A DNA stretch of 64,000 nt from Streptacidiphilus carbonis (GCF_000787775.1 NZ_BBPM01000017.1:81218-145217); one strand, 5' to 3'; numbered from the stretch's first letter, positions 55,258 through 63,427 are shown. A program made the numbers and translations. The notes: generated by a model from the letters alone, not told the origin.

Positions 55258-55277
55258 CAATTGTTAACGCTCACATG
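55258..55277. promoter_or_regulatory. Second LacI-type operator upstream of araB
   Basis: CAATTGTTAACGCTCACATG has the same TGTTAACGCTCACA core, in the same orientation as the site at the araB start. The two centres are about 140 bp apart, compatible with DNA looping by a tetramer or with independent binding. Confidence 0.87.
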
Positions 55278-55311
55278 CTGCCATCGTCAATAGATTGCGC
55301 AGAAGTAAACC

Positions 55312-55347
55312 GGGCCGCCGCCCTCCCGGAGGGGAGAGCGGCGGCCC
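55312..55347 (-). terminator. Hairpin upstream of the araB operators
   Basis: Positions 55312-55320 and 55339-55347 form a 9-bp GC stem, extended inside by a C/G-rich partial pairing. On the minus strand GGTTTACTTC follows. It may end the oxidoreductase transcript before the ara promoter. Confidence 0.6.
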
Positions 55348-55374
55348 TTGGGGGTCGCGGGAGCAGGGTCCGCG

Positions 55375-55640
55375 GCGCGGGGGCTGGCGGCGGCCCTGGC
55401 GTCAGGCCTGGTGCCGGGCCTTGACGTCGGCCCTGGTGCGGGCCTTGGGCCGGGCCTTGGCGGCGGCCTGGCGTCAGGCCTGGTGCGGGCCTTGGCTGGG
55501 CCTTGGCGCGGGCCTTGGGGTTGGCCCTGGCTCGGCCTTGGCGCGGGCCTTGGGGTTGGCCGTGGCGCCGCGCCTTGGCTCGGTCCTGGTGCGGGCCTTG
55601 GCGTCAGCCCTGGCGCGGAACCTGGTGTGGCCTTGGGGTC
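55375..55640. repeat. GGCCTTGG-rich minisatellite downstream of the oxidoreductase gene
   Basis: About 265 bp of degenerate direct repeats based on GGCCTTGGCGCGGGCCTTGG and GGTTGGCC-like units. Several adjoining copies near 55495-55580 are nearly identical. The repeat starts right at the stop of the minus-strand oxidoreductase. All six frames stay open for long stretches, which produces false reading frames. Confidence 0.85.
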
Positions 55641-56661
55641 AGCCCTGCACGTGGACCAGCATCTTGCCGGTGTTGGCGCCGCGCAGCATGCCGATGAAGG
55701 CGTCCACGGTGTTCTCGAAGCCGTCCACCACGGTCTCCTCCACGTGCAGCTTCCCCTCCCGCAGCCAGCCGCCGACCTCGGCGGCGAAGGCCGGCTGGAG
55801 CCCGTAGTGGTCGCCCACCAGCATCCCCTCCAGGCGCAGCCGCTTGCCGATCGCCAGCGCCAGGTTCCGCGGACCGACCGGGGCGCCGGTGTCGTTGTAC
55901 TGGGCGATCGCACCGCACAGCACCGCCCGGCCGCGCAGCGTCAGAGCGCCGATCGCGGCCTCCAGGTGCTCGCCGCCCACGTTGTCGAAGTAGACGTCGA
56001 TGCCCTCGGGGGCGGCCTTGCCGAGCTGCTCGGCGACCGGACCCTGCTTGTAGTCGAAAGCGGCGTCGAAGCCGAACTCCTCGACCAGCTTGCGGACCTT
56101 CTCCGGCGAACCCGCGCTGCCGACTACCAGCGAGGCGCCGCGCAGCTTGGCGAACTGGCCGACCATGCTCCCGACGGCGCCGGCCGCGCCGGAGACGAAC
56201 ACCGCCTCGCCCTCCTTGAAGGAGCCGACCTCCAGCAGGCCCGCGTAGGCGGTGAGCCCGGTCATGCCCAGCACGCCCAGGTAGGCCTGCAGCGGCAGCG
56301 AGTCGTCGACCTTGACCGCCTTGGCGGAGTCCAGGGTGGCGTACTCGCGCCAGCCGAACCCGTGCAGCACCGCGTCACCGACCGCGAAGCCCTCGGCCTC
56401 GGACGCGACGACCCGGCCGACCGCGCCGCCGTCCATCACCGCGCCCAGCCGGAACGGCGGGACGTACGACTTGACGTCGTTCATCCGGCCCCGCATATAG
56501 GGGTCCACGGACAGGAACTCGTTGCGGACCACGATCTGTCCCGCGCCGGGCGCCTGGACCGGGGCTTCGACCAGCGCGAAGTCCTCGGGGGTCGGCCAGC
56601 CGTCGGGACGGGCCACGAGGTGCCACTCACGGCCGGTCACGGGAAGGGTCTGCTGCGCCAT
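55639..56661 (-). CDS. NADPH-dependent oxidoreductase of the MDR/PTGR (CurA-like) family
   Basis: A 340-residue zinc-independent medium-chain reductase. Family marks are EFLSVDPYMRGRMNDVKSYVPPF and the dinucleotide fold FVSGAAGAVGSMVGQFAKLRGASLVVGSAG. It continues with DVYFDNVGGEHLEAAIGAL and QYNDTGAPVGPRNL. Relatives reduce alpha,beta-unsaturated carbonyls. ATG 56661 (MAQQTLPVTGREW) is preferred because AAGGA lies 7 nt upstream; ATG 56688 would add nine residues. It is divergent from a MarR gene, its likely regulator. Confidence 0.93.
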   Translation of the reverse strand: MAQQTLPVTGREWHLVARPDGWPTPEDFALVEAPVQAPGAGQIVVRNEFLSVDPYMRGRMNDVKSYVPPFRLGAVMDGGAVGRVVASEAEGFAVGDAVLHGFGWREYATLDSAKAVKVDDSLPLQAYLGVLGMTGLTAYAGLLEVGSFKEGEAVFVSGAAGAVGSMVGQFAKLRGASLVVGSAGSPEKVRKLVEEFGFDAAFDYKQGPVAEQLGKAAPEGIDVYFDNVGGEHLEAAIGALTLRGRAVLCGAIAQYNDTGAPVGPRNLALAIGKRLRLEGMLVGDHYGLQPAFAAEVGGWLREGKLHVEETVVDGFENTVDAFIGMLRGANTGKMLVHVQG

Positions 56662-56699
56662 GACGGGTTCCTTTACTTTCTCGTTCATTGAGTAGGTCT

Positions 56700-56712
56700 T
56701 TAGTTGACAACC
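56700..56712. promoter_or_regulatory. Candidate MarR operator in the divergent oxidoreductase/marR promoter
   Basis: TTAGTTGACAACC contains the palindrome GTTGACAAC and lies in the 109-bp region between the divergent starts. MarR proteins often bind such short dyads. Not confirmed by a second copy. Confidence 0.45.
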
Positions 56713-56770
56713 GAAAGCAACTCTGCGCCAGAAAGGTTCACCATGTCAAATATTCAGCTACCCTGAGGGT

Positions 56771-57208
56771 ATGTCGCAGCAGCTGGATCCGCTCTCCCTC
56801 GAAGTCGTCGACCTGATGGCCAACCTGGTCGCGCTCTTCCACAAGGAGTACGAGGAGGCCGCGTCGGCCCGCTCGCTCACCGGGGCCCAGGCCAAGGTGC
56901 TGGCCCTGCTCAGGCGCGGACCCATGCCGATGCGCCAGATCGCGCAGACCATGAGCTGCGAGCCGTCGAACATCACCGGCATCGTCGACCGGCTGGAGCT
57001 GCGCGGGCTGGTGGCCCGTCAGGCCGACCCCGACGACCGGCGGATCAAGCGCGTCGCCGCGACCGAGGCGGGGCGCGACGCCTCCGCGGAGCTCCGCGAG
57101 TCGCTGAACTTCGCCCGCGCACCGCTGGCCGCGCTGGAGCCGGCCGAGCGCGAGCAACTGCGTAATCTGCTGCAGCGCATCGTCGAGGGCGCGAAGCAGC
57201 CCCGCTGA
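56771..57208 (+). CDS. MarR-family transcriptional regulator
   Basis: A 145-residue MarR protein. The winged helix is PMPMRQIAQTMSCEPSNITGIVDRLELRGLVAR, with the wing QADPDDRRIKRVAATEAG. It starts at ATG 56771, divergent from the oxidoreductase. It likely represses both genes and is relieved by an electrophilic or aromatic ligand. One Cys (SCEPSN) sits in the recognition helix region and could make it redox-sensitive. Confidence 0.92.
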   Translation: MSQQLDPLSLEVVDLMANLVALFHKEYEEAASARSLTGAQAKVLALLRRGPMPMRQIAQTMSCEPSNITGIVDRLELRGLVARQADPDDRRIKRVAATEAGRDASAELRESLNFARAPLAALEPAEREQLRNLLQRIVEGAKQPR

Positions 57209-57428
57209 CCCGCACTGCCGCCGCACGGCGCCAGCCCCGGCATCGGCAGCAGTGTCGGCGGCGGTGGCTTTGTACACGTAAAAGCGCAGATCAGGGCCCT
57301 TTCTGGTCCAAAAGGATGACTTCCGCCCACCCGCCCGGCGGGGACGTCCGCGATCGGGCCAGCCGCTAGACTCCCGCGGATGACGGGTCGCCAGAGAACC
57401 CGTCGGACGCAGGATTCCAACGGGGGAC

Positions 57429-58829
57429 ATGGCGGGGGATGTGGCAGTAGAGCGAAGTCGATCCAACTCGGGCACACAGATCGTGGAAAGACCGGCCGGA
57501 CTGCGGTTCGGCCGTACGGGGGAATCCCCGCGGCGGGGCCAGGATGCGGTCCGCGACCGGTCCGGTCCGCGCCGGGTGACCCGTCGGGTGGTCGGCGGCA
57601 CGCTGCTCTCCCTGCTCGGTTACGCCCTGGTGCGGCACTTCACCCGGGTCGACATGGTGGACATGGTCGTCTACCGCGCGGAGGGCGACACCGTACGCCA
57701 CGGCCAGGACCTCTATGCCATGGTGGTGCCGCAGTTCAACCTGTCGGCGACCTATCCGCCGTTCGCCGCACTGCTGTTCGTCCCGGCCTCCTTCATCCCG
57801 GTCGGGGTGCTCCGGGTACTGGTCACGGTGGCGAATTTCGCCCTGCTGGGCACACTGGCCCGGCTCTCCTTCCAACTGGTTGACTGGCCCCACCGCTCGG
57901 TTCGGCCGATCGCGGTGGTCGCTGCGGTGGGGCTGGGTGTCTGGCTGGAACCGGTGTGGACCACGCTCAAGTACGGGCAGATCAACCTGCTGCTGGACTG
58001 CCTGGTCCTGGCCGACCTCAACCGGCCCGACAGTTCGCGAGGCAAGGGGCTGCTGATCGGCATCGCCGCCGGGATCAAGCTCACCCCCGGCTTCTTCGGT
58101 CTCTACCTGCTGCTCACCGGGCGCCCCCGGGCCGCGCTCACCTCCTTCGGCGCCTTCCTCGGCACCGTGCTGCTCGGCGGGATCGCCCTGCCGGGCGACT
58201 CCTGGCATTTCTGGACGCACTACCTCTACGACTCGCACCGGGTCGGGCTGACCCAGATCTCCGACAACCAGTCGGTGCGCGGGACGCTGGCCCGACTGCT
58301 GCACGAGCCCGACCCCAGCCTGTCCTGGGCGGTCCTCGCCGGGGTGACCGCCCTTGCCGGTCTCGGCATCGCCGCCGCGGTGGTGCGCAACCAACCGCGC
58401 CTCCCCCGCGCGGAGGCCTGGGGCGTGCTCTGCTCGGCCGTCACCGCGCTGCTGATCTCACCGATCAGCTGGACCCACCACTGGGTGTGGTGCGTCCCCG
58501 TCATCGTGCTGCTCGCCGCCGAGGCCGCGGCGGAGCAGGCCCGACCACAGGAGCTGCGCCATCTGCGCTGGCGCATCGTGCTCGGCGGGACCCTGGTCTG
58601 CTTCCTGGGCTTCAGCATGTGGCTGACCCCGCACAACCCCCGGGCCAGCCTGCGGCTGCACGTGTGGGAGCAGCCGTTCTCCTCGGTCTACTCACTGTTC
58701 GGCCTCCTTCTGCTCGGGGTCGCGCTGACCCGGCTGCTGCGGTGCCGACGTGCGGCGGAACCAGGCCTCGCGGCAGTGCTCCCGACCCAGCGCGAATGCC
58801 CGCTCGCACCCCTGGAAAGATCCACCTAA
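57429..58829 (+). CDS. GT87-family glycosyltransferase (polyprenyl-phosphate-sugar dependent)
   Basis: A 466-residue multi-pass membrane protein of the GT87/DUF2029 family. After a 50-residue charged lead there are about ten helices. Family marks are DMVVYRAEGDTVRHGQDLYA, SATYPPFAALLFVPASF and LKYGQINLLLDCLVLADL. GIAAGIKLTPGFFGLYLLL and SPISWTHHWVWCVPV follow. The acidic residue in the first loop (VYRAEGD) is the usual catalytic site. In mycobacteria such enzymes are alpha-(1->2)-mannosyltransferases of lipomannan; here a cell-surface glycan mannosyltransferase is likely. It stands alone. Confidence 0.85.
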   Translation: MAGDVAVERSRSNSGTQIVERPAGLRFGRTGESPRRGQDAVRDRSGPRRVTRRVVGGTLLSLLGYALVRHFTRVDMVDMVVYRAEGDTVRHGQDLYAMVVPQFNLSATYPPFAALLFVPASFIPVGVLRVLVTVANFALLGTLARLSFQLVDWPHRSVRPIAVVAAVGLGVWLEPVWTTLKYGQINLLLDCLVLADLNRPDSSRGKGLLIGIAAGIKLTPGFFGLYLLLTGRPRAALTSFGAFLGTVLLGGIALPGDSWHFWTHYLYDSHRVGLTQISDNQSVRGTLARLLHEPDPSLSWAVLAGVTALAGLGIAAAVVRNQPRLPRAEAWGVLCSAVTALLISPISWTHHWVWCVPVIVLLAAEAAAEQARPQELRHLRWRIVLGGTLVCFLGFSMWLTPHNPRASLRLHVWEQPFSSVYSLFGLLLLGVALTRLLRCRRAAEPGLAAVLPTQRECPLAPLERST

Positions 58830-58984
58830 GAGGAACCCCCCGCGCGAACTGCGCGTCTCACCAGCTATGCTGCGGCGAGCGGTGCTCAGCAGAGCCGCTC
58901 GTCCTGATGTACGACGATCAGTCAGAATGATCAGTACTGGTCAGTGCATGGGATCCCCGGACGGTCAGCCGACCGGGTTGCCTG

Positions 58985-59058
<74 letters not shown>

Positions 59059-59100
59059 CCGCAGCTGCTATATGGCTTGACCAGCCATGACAGTAGTGGA

Positions 59101-59136
59101 AGGCCCTCCCGGGACACACCCCGGGAGGGCCTTTTT
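59101..59136 (+). terminator. Rho-independent terminator after the CAT tRNA
   Basis: Positions 59101-59113 and 59120-59132 form a perfect 13-bp stem with a 6-nt loop, followed by TTTTT. It lies 42 bp beyond the tRNA. Confidence 0.95.
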
Positions 59137-59165
59137 CACTCGAAAGAGAAGTGAAGGGACAGCTG

Positions 59166-59735
59166 ATGACAGCGCCGGCCAGGTCCGTCCGACGGCAGGC
59201 ACAGCCTGCGGGGCCGACCGGGCGCTGGGCGCTGGGAATCGCGGTGCTGCTCGCCGGGATCGGCCTGGCGGCCTTCGGGTGCTACCAGACCGGCCACGCG
59301 ACCGGCCTGCTGGGCCGGACCGGCACACTGACCGTGGCCTCCTGCGCCCGCTTCGGCACCGGCAAGGGCAGTTACATCGGCTGTACCGGCGGCTTCCGGT
59401 CCGACGACGGGCGGGCCGTCGACGCGGCGGCGACCGTCCACACCAATCCCGCACGGACCGCCGGGAGCACCCTCAGGGTGGACCGGGTCGGCCCGGGCTC
59501 CTACGTCAGGTCCAGCGTCGCCCGCAGCGCGGGCTGGCTGGCGGTGACCCTGATAGGTCTGTTGTTCCTGGCGATCGGCGGCGCCGCCCTGTCCAGCCGG
59601 GACGCCACCGCCGGCACCGTCGAATTCCGCACCGGCCGGACCGGCCCCTGGTTCGGCCGCGCCGCCCTGCTCCTTCTCGCCGCCGCAGCCGCCTGCGGCG
59701 GGGCCTGCCTGTTCGCCACCCTTCTCGGCGAGTGA
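59166..59735 (+). CDS. Membrane protein with extracytoplasmic domain, unknown function
   Basis: A 189-residue protein. Helix 1 (GRWALGIAVLLAGIGLAAFG) leads to an outside-type domain with two Cys (VASCARFGTGKGSYIGCTGGF) and many Thr/Ser. Helix 2 is GWLAVTLIGLLFLAIGGAAL and helix 3 is GRAALLLLAAAAACGGACLFATLLG. No family is recognised. ATG 59166 follows GAAGGGA by 7 nt; a GTG at 59151 is less likely. Alone after the tRNA terminator. Confidence 0.72.
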   Translation: MTAPARSVRRQAQPAGPTGRWALGIAVLLAGIGLAAFGCYQTGHATGLLGRTGTLTVASCARFGTGKGSYIGCTGGFRSDDGRAVDAAATVHTNPARTAGSTLRVDRVGPGSYVRSSVARSAGWLAVTLIGLLFLAIGGAALSSRDATAGTVEFRTGRTGPWFGRAALLLLAAAAACGGACLFATLLGE

Positions 59736-59791
59736 CGCGCCGCGGACCGCTGTGCGCGCCGCGGCTCAGTGCGCGGGCTCAGTGCGCGGGC

Positions 59792-60778
59792 TCAGTGGGC
59801 GGCGTCGAGGCGGGTGCGCTGGTCCTCGGTGAGGTCCAGGTCGACTGCGGCGAGGCTCTCCTCCAGCTGGGCCACCGAGGAGGCGCCGACCAGGGGGAGG
59901 ATCGGGACCTCGCCGCCGATCAGCCAGGCCAGCACGACCTGGTTGGCGGTCGCCCCGGTCTCCGCCGCGATCTGGCGCAGCACCGCGAGCCTGGCCGGGG
60001 TGCCGGCGTGGTCGAAGGCGGCGTCCAGCGGCTTGTCGGCGCGGGTGTAGCCGCCGGCGATCAGCGGGGAGTAGGCGACCATGGTCAGCTGAGGGTGCTC
60101 CCGGACGTAGCTCAGCAGGTCGGCGCCGACCAGCCCGTGGTCGCCGTCCTGGGACAGCTGTCCCGGCAGGTCCGCGCGCGGACGCAGGTAGGTGTGTCGG
60201 TACTGCAGCACCTCGTAGCCCGGCAGTCCGGCCGCCGCCGCGATGCTCCGGGCCCGCTCCACCCGCCAGGCCCAGTGGTTGCTCACGCCCAGCAGGCCGA
60301 CGGTGCCCTCGGCGACCAGCTCGGCGAAGCCCTCCACGGTCTCCCGCAGCTCCACCCGGGGGTCCTCGATGTGCGCGTAGAGCAGCGGCAGCCGGTCCAG
60401 GCCCAGCCGCTCCCGGCTGCGCTCGGCGGACTCCCGGATCACCTTGGCTGACAGGCCCTCCGGGTTGTCGATGTAGCCGGTCCCGGGAGCCAGCGGGCGG
60501 GCGCCGAGCTTGGTGGCGATGGTGATCTCGTCCCCGATCCCCCGGCTGCGGCGCCACCGGCCCAGCAGTTCCTCGCTCTGGCCGCCCTGGCTCCCGTCGT
60601 GCCAGAAGGCGTAGTTGTCCGAGGTGTCGATGAAGTTGCCGCCGGCCTCCACATACCGGTCCAGGACCGCGAAAGAGGTCGCCTCGTCCGTGGCGCTGCC
60701 GAAGCGCATGGCACCCAGGCTGAGCACGCTCACGTCACGACGGGTGGCGGGGTCGGTGCCGATCGTACGGTTGCGCAT
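59792..60778 (-). CDS. Aldo/keto reductase
   Basis: A 328-residue AKR. The tetrad is D51 (NFIDTSDNY), Y56 (DNYAFWHDG), K90 (IATKLGARP) and H136 (LLYAHIEDP). MVAYSPLIAGGYTRADKPLD and PLVGASSVAQLEESL are the NADPH-binding end. It belongs to a different AKR subgroup from the enzyme at 24 kb. GAGGAG precedes ATG 60778. The promoter has the MerR-type 19-bp spacer and a palindrome almost identical to that of the merR-AKR operon, suggesting joint control. Confidence 0.92.
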   Translation of the reverse strand: MRNRTIGTDPATRRDVSVLSLGAMRFGSATDEATSFAVLDRYVEAGGNFIDTSDNYAFWHDGSQGGQSEELLGRWRRSRGIGDEITIATKLGARPLAPGTGYIDNPEGLSAKVIRESAERSRERLGLDRLPLLYAHIEDPRVELRETVEGFAELVAEGTVGLLGVSNHWAWRVERARSIAAAAGLPGYEVLQYRHTYLRPRADLPGQLSQDGDHGLVGADLLSYVREHPQLTMVAYSPLIAGGYTRADKPLDAAFDHAGTPARLAVLRQIAAETGATANQVVLAWLIGGEVPILPLVGASSVAQLEESLAAVDLDLTEDQRTRLDAAH

Positions 60779-60825
60779 GGAGTCTCCTCATGGTCACGGC
60801 CCGTCACTTCCGGGCGCTGACCACG

Positions 60826-60856
60826 AGTCTGCTTGCTGGAGCGCGCTCCAGGTCAA
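60826..60856 (-). promoter_or_regulatory. MerR-type promoter and operator of the second AKR gene
   Basis: On the minus strand, -35 TTGACC (60856-60851), 19-nt spacer, -10 CAGACT (60831-60826). The palindrome TGGAGCGCGCTCCA (60837-60850) directly follows the -35. It differs from TGGAGTGCACTCCA at 25586 only in two symmetric central bases. The 5' leader would be about 40 nt with a GAGGAG site. Confidence 0.8.
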
Positions 60857-60979
60857 GCACCGGATCGAAGGATTCCGATCCTCTTTCGGGTGAAGCCGGA
60901 TGGGTTCTCGACGTCGGTGGGCCGCCAGGATTCATACGATCCAGTCCCGAGCATCCGTCTCAAGGGGGGGGAGAAAACG

Positions 60980-61495
60980 GTGGATGGCAATCTACCGATC
61001 ACCGCCAGGCAGGAGCAGTTCAGCCTGGCGTATGTGCGACTGGTCGCGGCCGCTGCCGGCTGCTCCATCAAGTGCCATGAGACGGACTACGACGGCGTCG
61101 ACATCACCATCTCGTCCTCAGCCGAGTACGACACGTTCTACTGCCCCGAATTCGAGCTGCAACTCAAGTGCACCACCCAGCAGCGCTATCTGACCGACGG
61201 TGACATGGCCTGGCCGATGAAGGCCGAACCGTTCGCCCGGCTGACCAACCCCAAGCGCTACGTGCCCGCGTTCCTCGGCGTGCTGCTCGTCCCCGAGGAT
61301 CCCTCGGTCTGGTTGGATCACAACGACAAGGGTCTGCTGGCCAAGGGCACCATGTTCTGGCAGCGCGCATGCCATCTGGGCGCTACGGCCCAGGGGCGGG
61401 GCAGCAGGACAGTACACCTGCCGAGAACTAACGTGTTCGACGTGTCCCAGCTCCTCGGCATCATGAGGACCATCGGCGAAGGAGGCGACCTGTGA
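60980..61495 (+). CDS. DUF4365-type nuclease-like protein
   Basis: A 171-residue protein resembling DUF4365. It shows the PD-(D/E)xK layout: E12 near the N-terminus (ARQEQFSLAYVRLVAAAAGC), then D36 and D41 (ETDYDGVDITIS), and Q61-x-K63 (ELQLKCTT). This is the DxxxD...QxK pattern of restriction endonuclease-like folds. GTG 60980 has GGGGAG 6 nt upstream. Its stop overlaps the start of the next gene (GTGA, 61492-61495), so the two are coupled. Lower third-position GC than the neighbourhood hints at transfer. DUF4365 genes are frequent in defence islands, but I know no tested role. Confidence 0.75.
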   Translation: MDGNLPITARQEQFSLAYVRLVAAAAGCSIKCHETDYDGVDITISSSAEYDTFYCPEFELQLKCTTQQRYLTDGDMAWPMKAEPFARLTNPKRYVPAFLGVLLVPEDPSVWLDHNDKGLLAKGTMFWQRACHLGATAQGRGSRTVHLPRTNVFDVSQLLGIMRTIGEGGDL

Positions 61496-62664
61496 GCCCG
61501 TCCGCGCTCGACGGCTACCGCGAAGTCGCGTCGACGCTGACCCCGCCCGCTGTCTCGCAGTACCTCGCCACCCAGAACTGGGAGCTCGAGACCAGGCAGG
61601 CCGAAGTCAGGGAGATCTGGAGGCTTCCGGACGAAGGGGGGCACGGCGTTCGCGGCAGGATCATGCTTCCTCTTGCCACCGACTACGCCGACTTCCCGCA
61701 GAGGTTCAACGAGGCACTGCTCGCACTCGGCCGCATCCACGACTGGGACGCCACCCAACTGCAGGAAAAGATCCTCTCCACCCGTGCGGACCTGTTCTTC
61801 GTGCGGCTCAACCAGGCGATGTCGGACGGCACCATTCCCTTCCGCCAGGCCGAGAAGACCGTCGACGCCATCTTCAAGCTGCTGAAGTCGGCCGCCACCA
61901 CCGCAGCCGACCCACACCACTCGCATCTGGGGCGGCGTCCCACCGCGGTGTCGGACTTCCTCGAAGAGGATGTCCGACTCGGACACACCAAGCGCGGAAG
62001 CTTTGTTTTCACGGTCATCACCCGGCTCGGCGATCCCCCGTCCGACCACCAGCCGTCCGGGCCTCCGGTGACGCAGCTCTTCCCACGCCGGGTGATGACC
62101 ACGCTCGCCCAGGGCCTGGAGACCACCCAGAAGCTCACGCACCAATGGGATCAGCAGGTACTCGACTCCCCCGGCACGTTCGGGGTGAGCGCCGGGCTGG
62201 TGGAGTCACTGGAGGAGATGGCCGAGCCCGAGGGCCTGCTCTCGTTGGACCTCTCCTTCGAATGGGCTGCCGCCGAAGTGCCTCCGGAGGTGGGCGCGGG
62301 CGTCGTCGTGATGGATCGCGGAGTGATGACAGCGCTGCCCCGGGTACGTGAGCGCCTGGTCCGGCAGGAGGAGCCGGCCCGACGGGAGACCGTGGTCGGG
62401 ATGGTCCGCTCACTCACCCGTGAGGATGCCGGACCGAATGACGACGGCGCGGGGACGGTGGTGGTGGTCGCCGATGTGCGCGGCAAAACCCGGAGCATCC
62501 ACATGGCGCTCAGCGGCCGTGACCACGAGTGGGCCATCCTTGCGTACCGGCAGCGGCTGCCGTTCACGGTCACCGGCGACCTCTGCTTCGAACGGCGGGC
62601 CTGGCGACTCACGGGTGACGTCCACGTCGACTCGAGCTTCCTCCGCCATCAGGCAGGGTCCTGA
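61492..62664 (+). CDS. Unknown protein coupled to the DUF4365-like gene
   Basis: A 390-residue cytoplasmic protein with no recognised family. It starts MSPSALDGYREVASTLTPP and is acidic and mixed alpha/beta. A central helical block around SEKILSTRADLFFVRLNQAMSDGTIPFRQAEKTVDAIFKLL is followed by LEEDVRLGHTKRGSFVFTVITRLG. The C-terminal 60 residues (TVVVVADVRGKTRSIHMAL...ILAYRQRLPFTVTGDLCFERRAWRL) look like a small beta-barrel of OB or Sm type. Translation is coupled to the DUF4365 gene through GTGA, implying a complex or toxin/partner pair. Function unknown. Confidence 0.8.
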   Translation: MSPSALDGYREVASTLTPPAVSQYLATQNWELETRQAEVREIWRLPDEGGHGVRGRIMLPLATDYADFPQRFNEALLALGRIHDWDATQLQEKILSTRADLFFVRLNQAMSDGTIPFRQAEKTVDAIFKLLKSAATTAADPHHSHLGRRPTAVSDFLEEDVRLGHTKRGSFVFTVITRLGDPPSDHQPSGPPVTQLFPRRVMTTLAQGLETTQKLTHQWDQQVLDSPGTFGVSAGLVESLEEMAEPEGLLSLDLSFEWAAAEVPPEVGAGVVVMDRGVMTALPRVRERLVRQEEPARRETVVGMVRSLTREDAGPNDDGAGTVVVVADVRGKTRSIHMALSGRDHEWAILAYRQRLPFTVTGDLCFERRAWRLTGDVHVDSSFLRHQAGS

Positions 62665-62690
62665 CCACTTCCGCCGCCGCGGCGGGACCG

Positions 62691-63227
62691 TCAGGTGAGG
62701 GCTTTTTGGACTCGGGACCAGAGTTGGCGGTCCGCGGCGCCGACGCGGCGGCGGAAGTGGTCGAGCGGGACCTCGCGGGGTTCGTCGGTCTCCAGCCAGC
62801 TGGCGCGCTTGTCGCGGTCGCCGACGGTGCCGGGAGGGAGCGGGAGGACGCCCGGGCGGTCGGGGTGGTGCTTGCTGGTGATCTTCAGCACTGTGGCGGT
62901 GCGGGCGCCTCGGTACAGCACCAGGCAAGGGCGGTCCTTGGAGCCGGTGCCGTCCTCGAACGGGACGTCGGCCCACCAGATCTCGCGGGCTTCCGGCAGC
63001 CGGGACGGGAGGGTCCGGGGCGGACCGGACTGTGCCGGGCGGGTGGGCGAGGAGGCGCGGGCCGGACGGCGCGGCGGGCTGCCCGGGGTGCGGCGCTGCG
63101 GACCGCCGCTGGGGCGGGACGGGCCGCCTCGGCGCCTGCGGCTGCCCGCGTAGCCGAGCGCGGCGGCCACCGCGACCACTGCGACCACCGCGGCGGCGAC
63201 GGCCTCCAGTACCTGAGCCTGCGTCAT
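62691..63227 (-). CDS. Membrane-anchored PemK/MazF-like protein
   Basis: A 178-residue protein. Residues 7-28 are a single membrane helix (LEAVAAAVVAVVAVAAALGYAG), followed by an Arg/Pro-rich linker. The C-terminal domain EIWWADVPFEDGTGSKDRPCLVLYRGARTATVLKITSKHH has the PemK/MazF (toxN-like RNase) beginning, with the ADVPF and RPCLVL strands. ATG 63227 is preferred; the open frame to 63347 runs over the tRNA-Asn gene. No antitoxin gene is adjacent, so it may be a housekeeping or orphan relative. Confidence 0.78.
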   Translation of the reverse strand: MTQAQVLEAVAAAVVAVVAVAAALGYAGSRRRRGGPSRPSGGPQRRTPGSPPRRPARASSPTRPAQSGPPRTLPSRLPEAREIWWADVPFEDGTGSKDRPCLVLYRGARTATVLKITSKHHPDRPGVLPLPPGTVGDRDKRASWLETDEPREVPLDHFRRRVGAADRQLWSRVQKALT

Positions 63228-63323
63228 CCCCTGGTCCCTCCCTCGGCCGACGACAGCCGACGACAGCGCACGACAGCCGACAACGACGAGGGCCCCGACC
63301 GTGGTCGGGGCCCTCGTGCCGAG

Positions 63324-63396
63324 CTCCTCCAATTGGACTCGAACCAATAACCTGCCGATTAACAGTCGGCTGCTCTGCCAATTGAGCTATGGAGGA
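63324..63396 (-). tRNA. tRNA-Asn (anticodon GTT), copy 1
   Basis: A 73-nt cloverleaf on the minus strand: acceptor TCCTCCA/TGGAGGA with discriminator G, D-arm GCTC/GAGC, loop CTGTTAA (anticodon GTT), T-arm ATTGG-TTCGAGT-CCAAT. CCA is not encoded. Confidence 0.96.
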
Positions 63397-63427
63397 TCGT
63401 TCGCAATGCCGGTCCGGCTTCCGGCAG

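Larger units (their letters stand above)
55134..55638. other. araB upstream region with operator, hairpin and minisatellite
   Basis: About 500 bp. From the araB end it holds a second operator (55258-55277), a hairpin (55312-55347) and a Gly/Pro-coding minisatellite (55375-55640) that runs up to the oxidoreductase stop. No gene is credible here. Confidence 0.7.

Noticed and set aside
55348..56691. A plus-strand 447-residue frame covering the minisatellite and oxidoreductase
   Set aside because: It reads through repeats and the antisense of a clear oxidoreductase gene.
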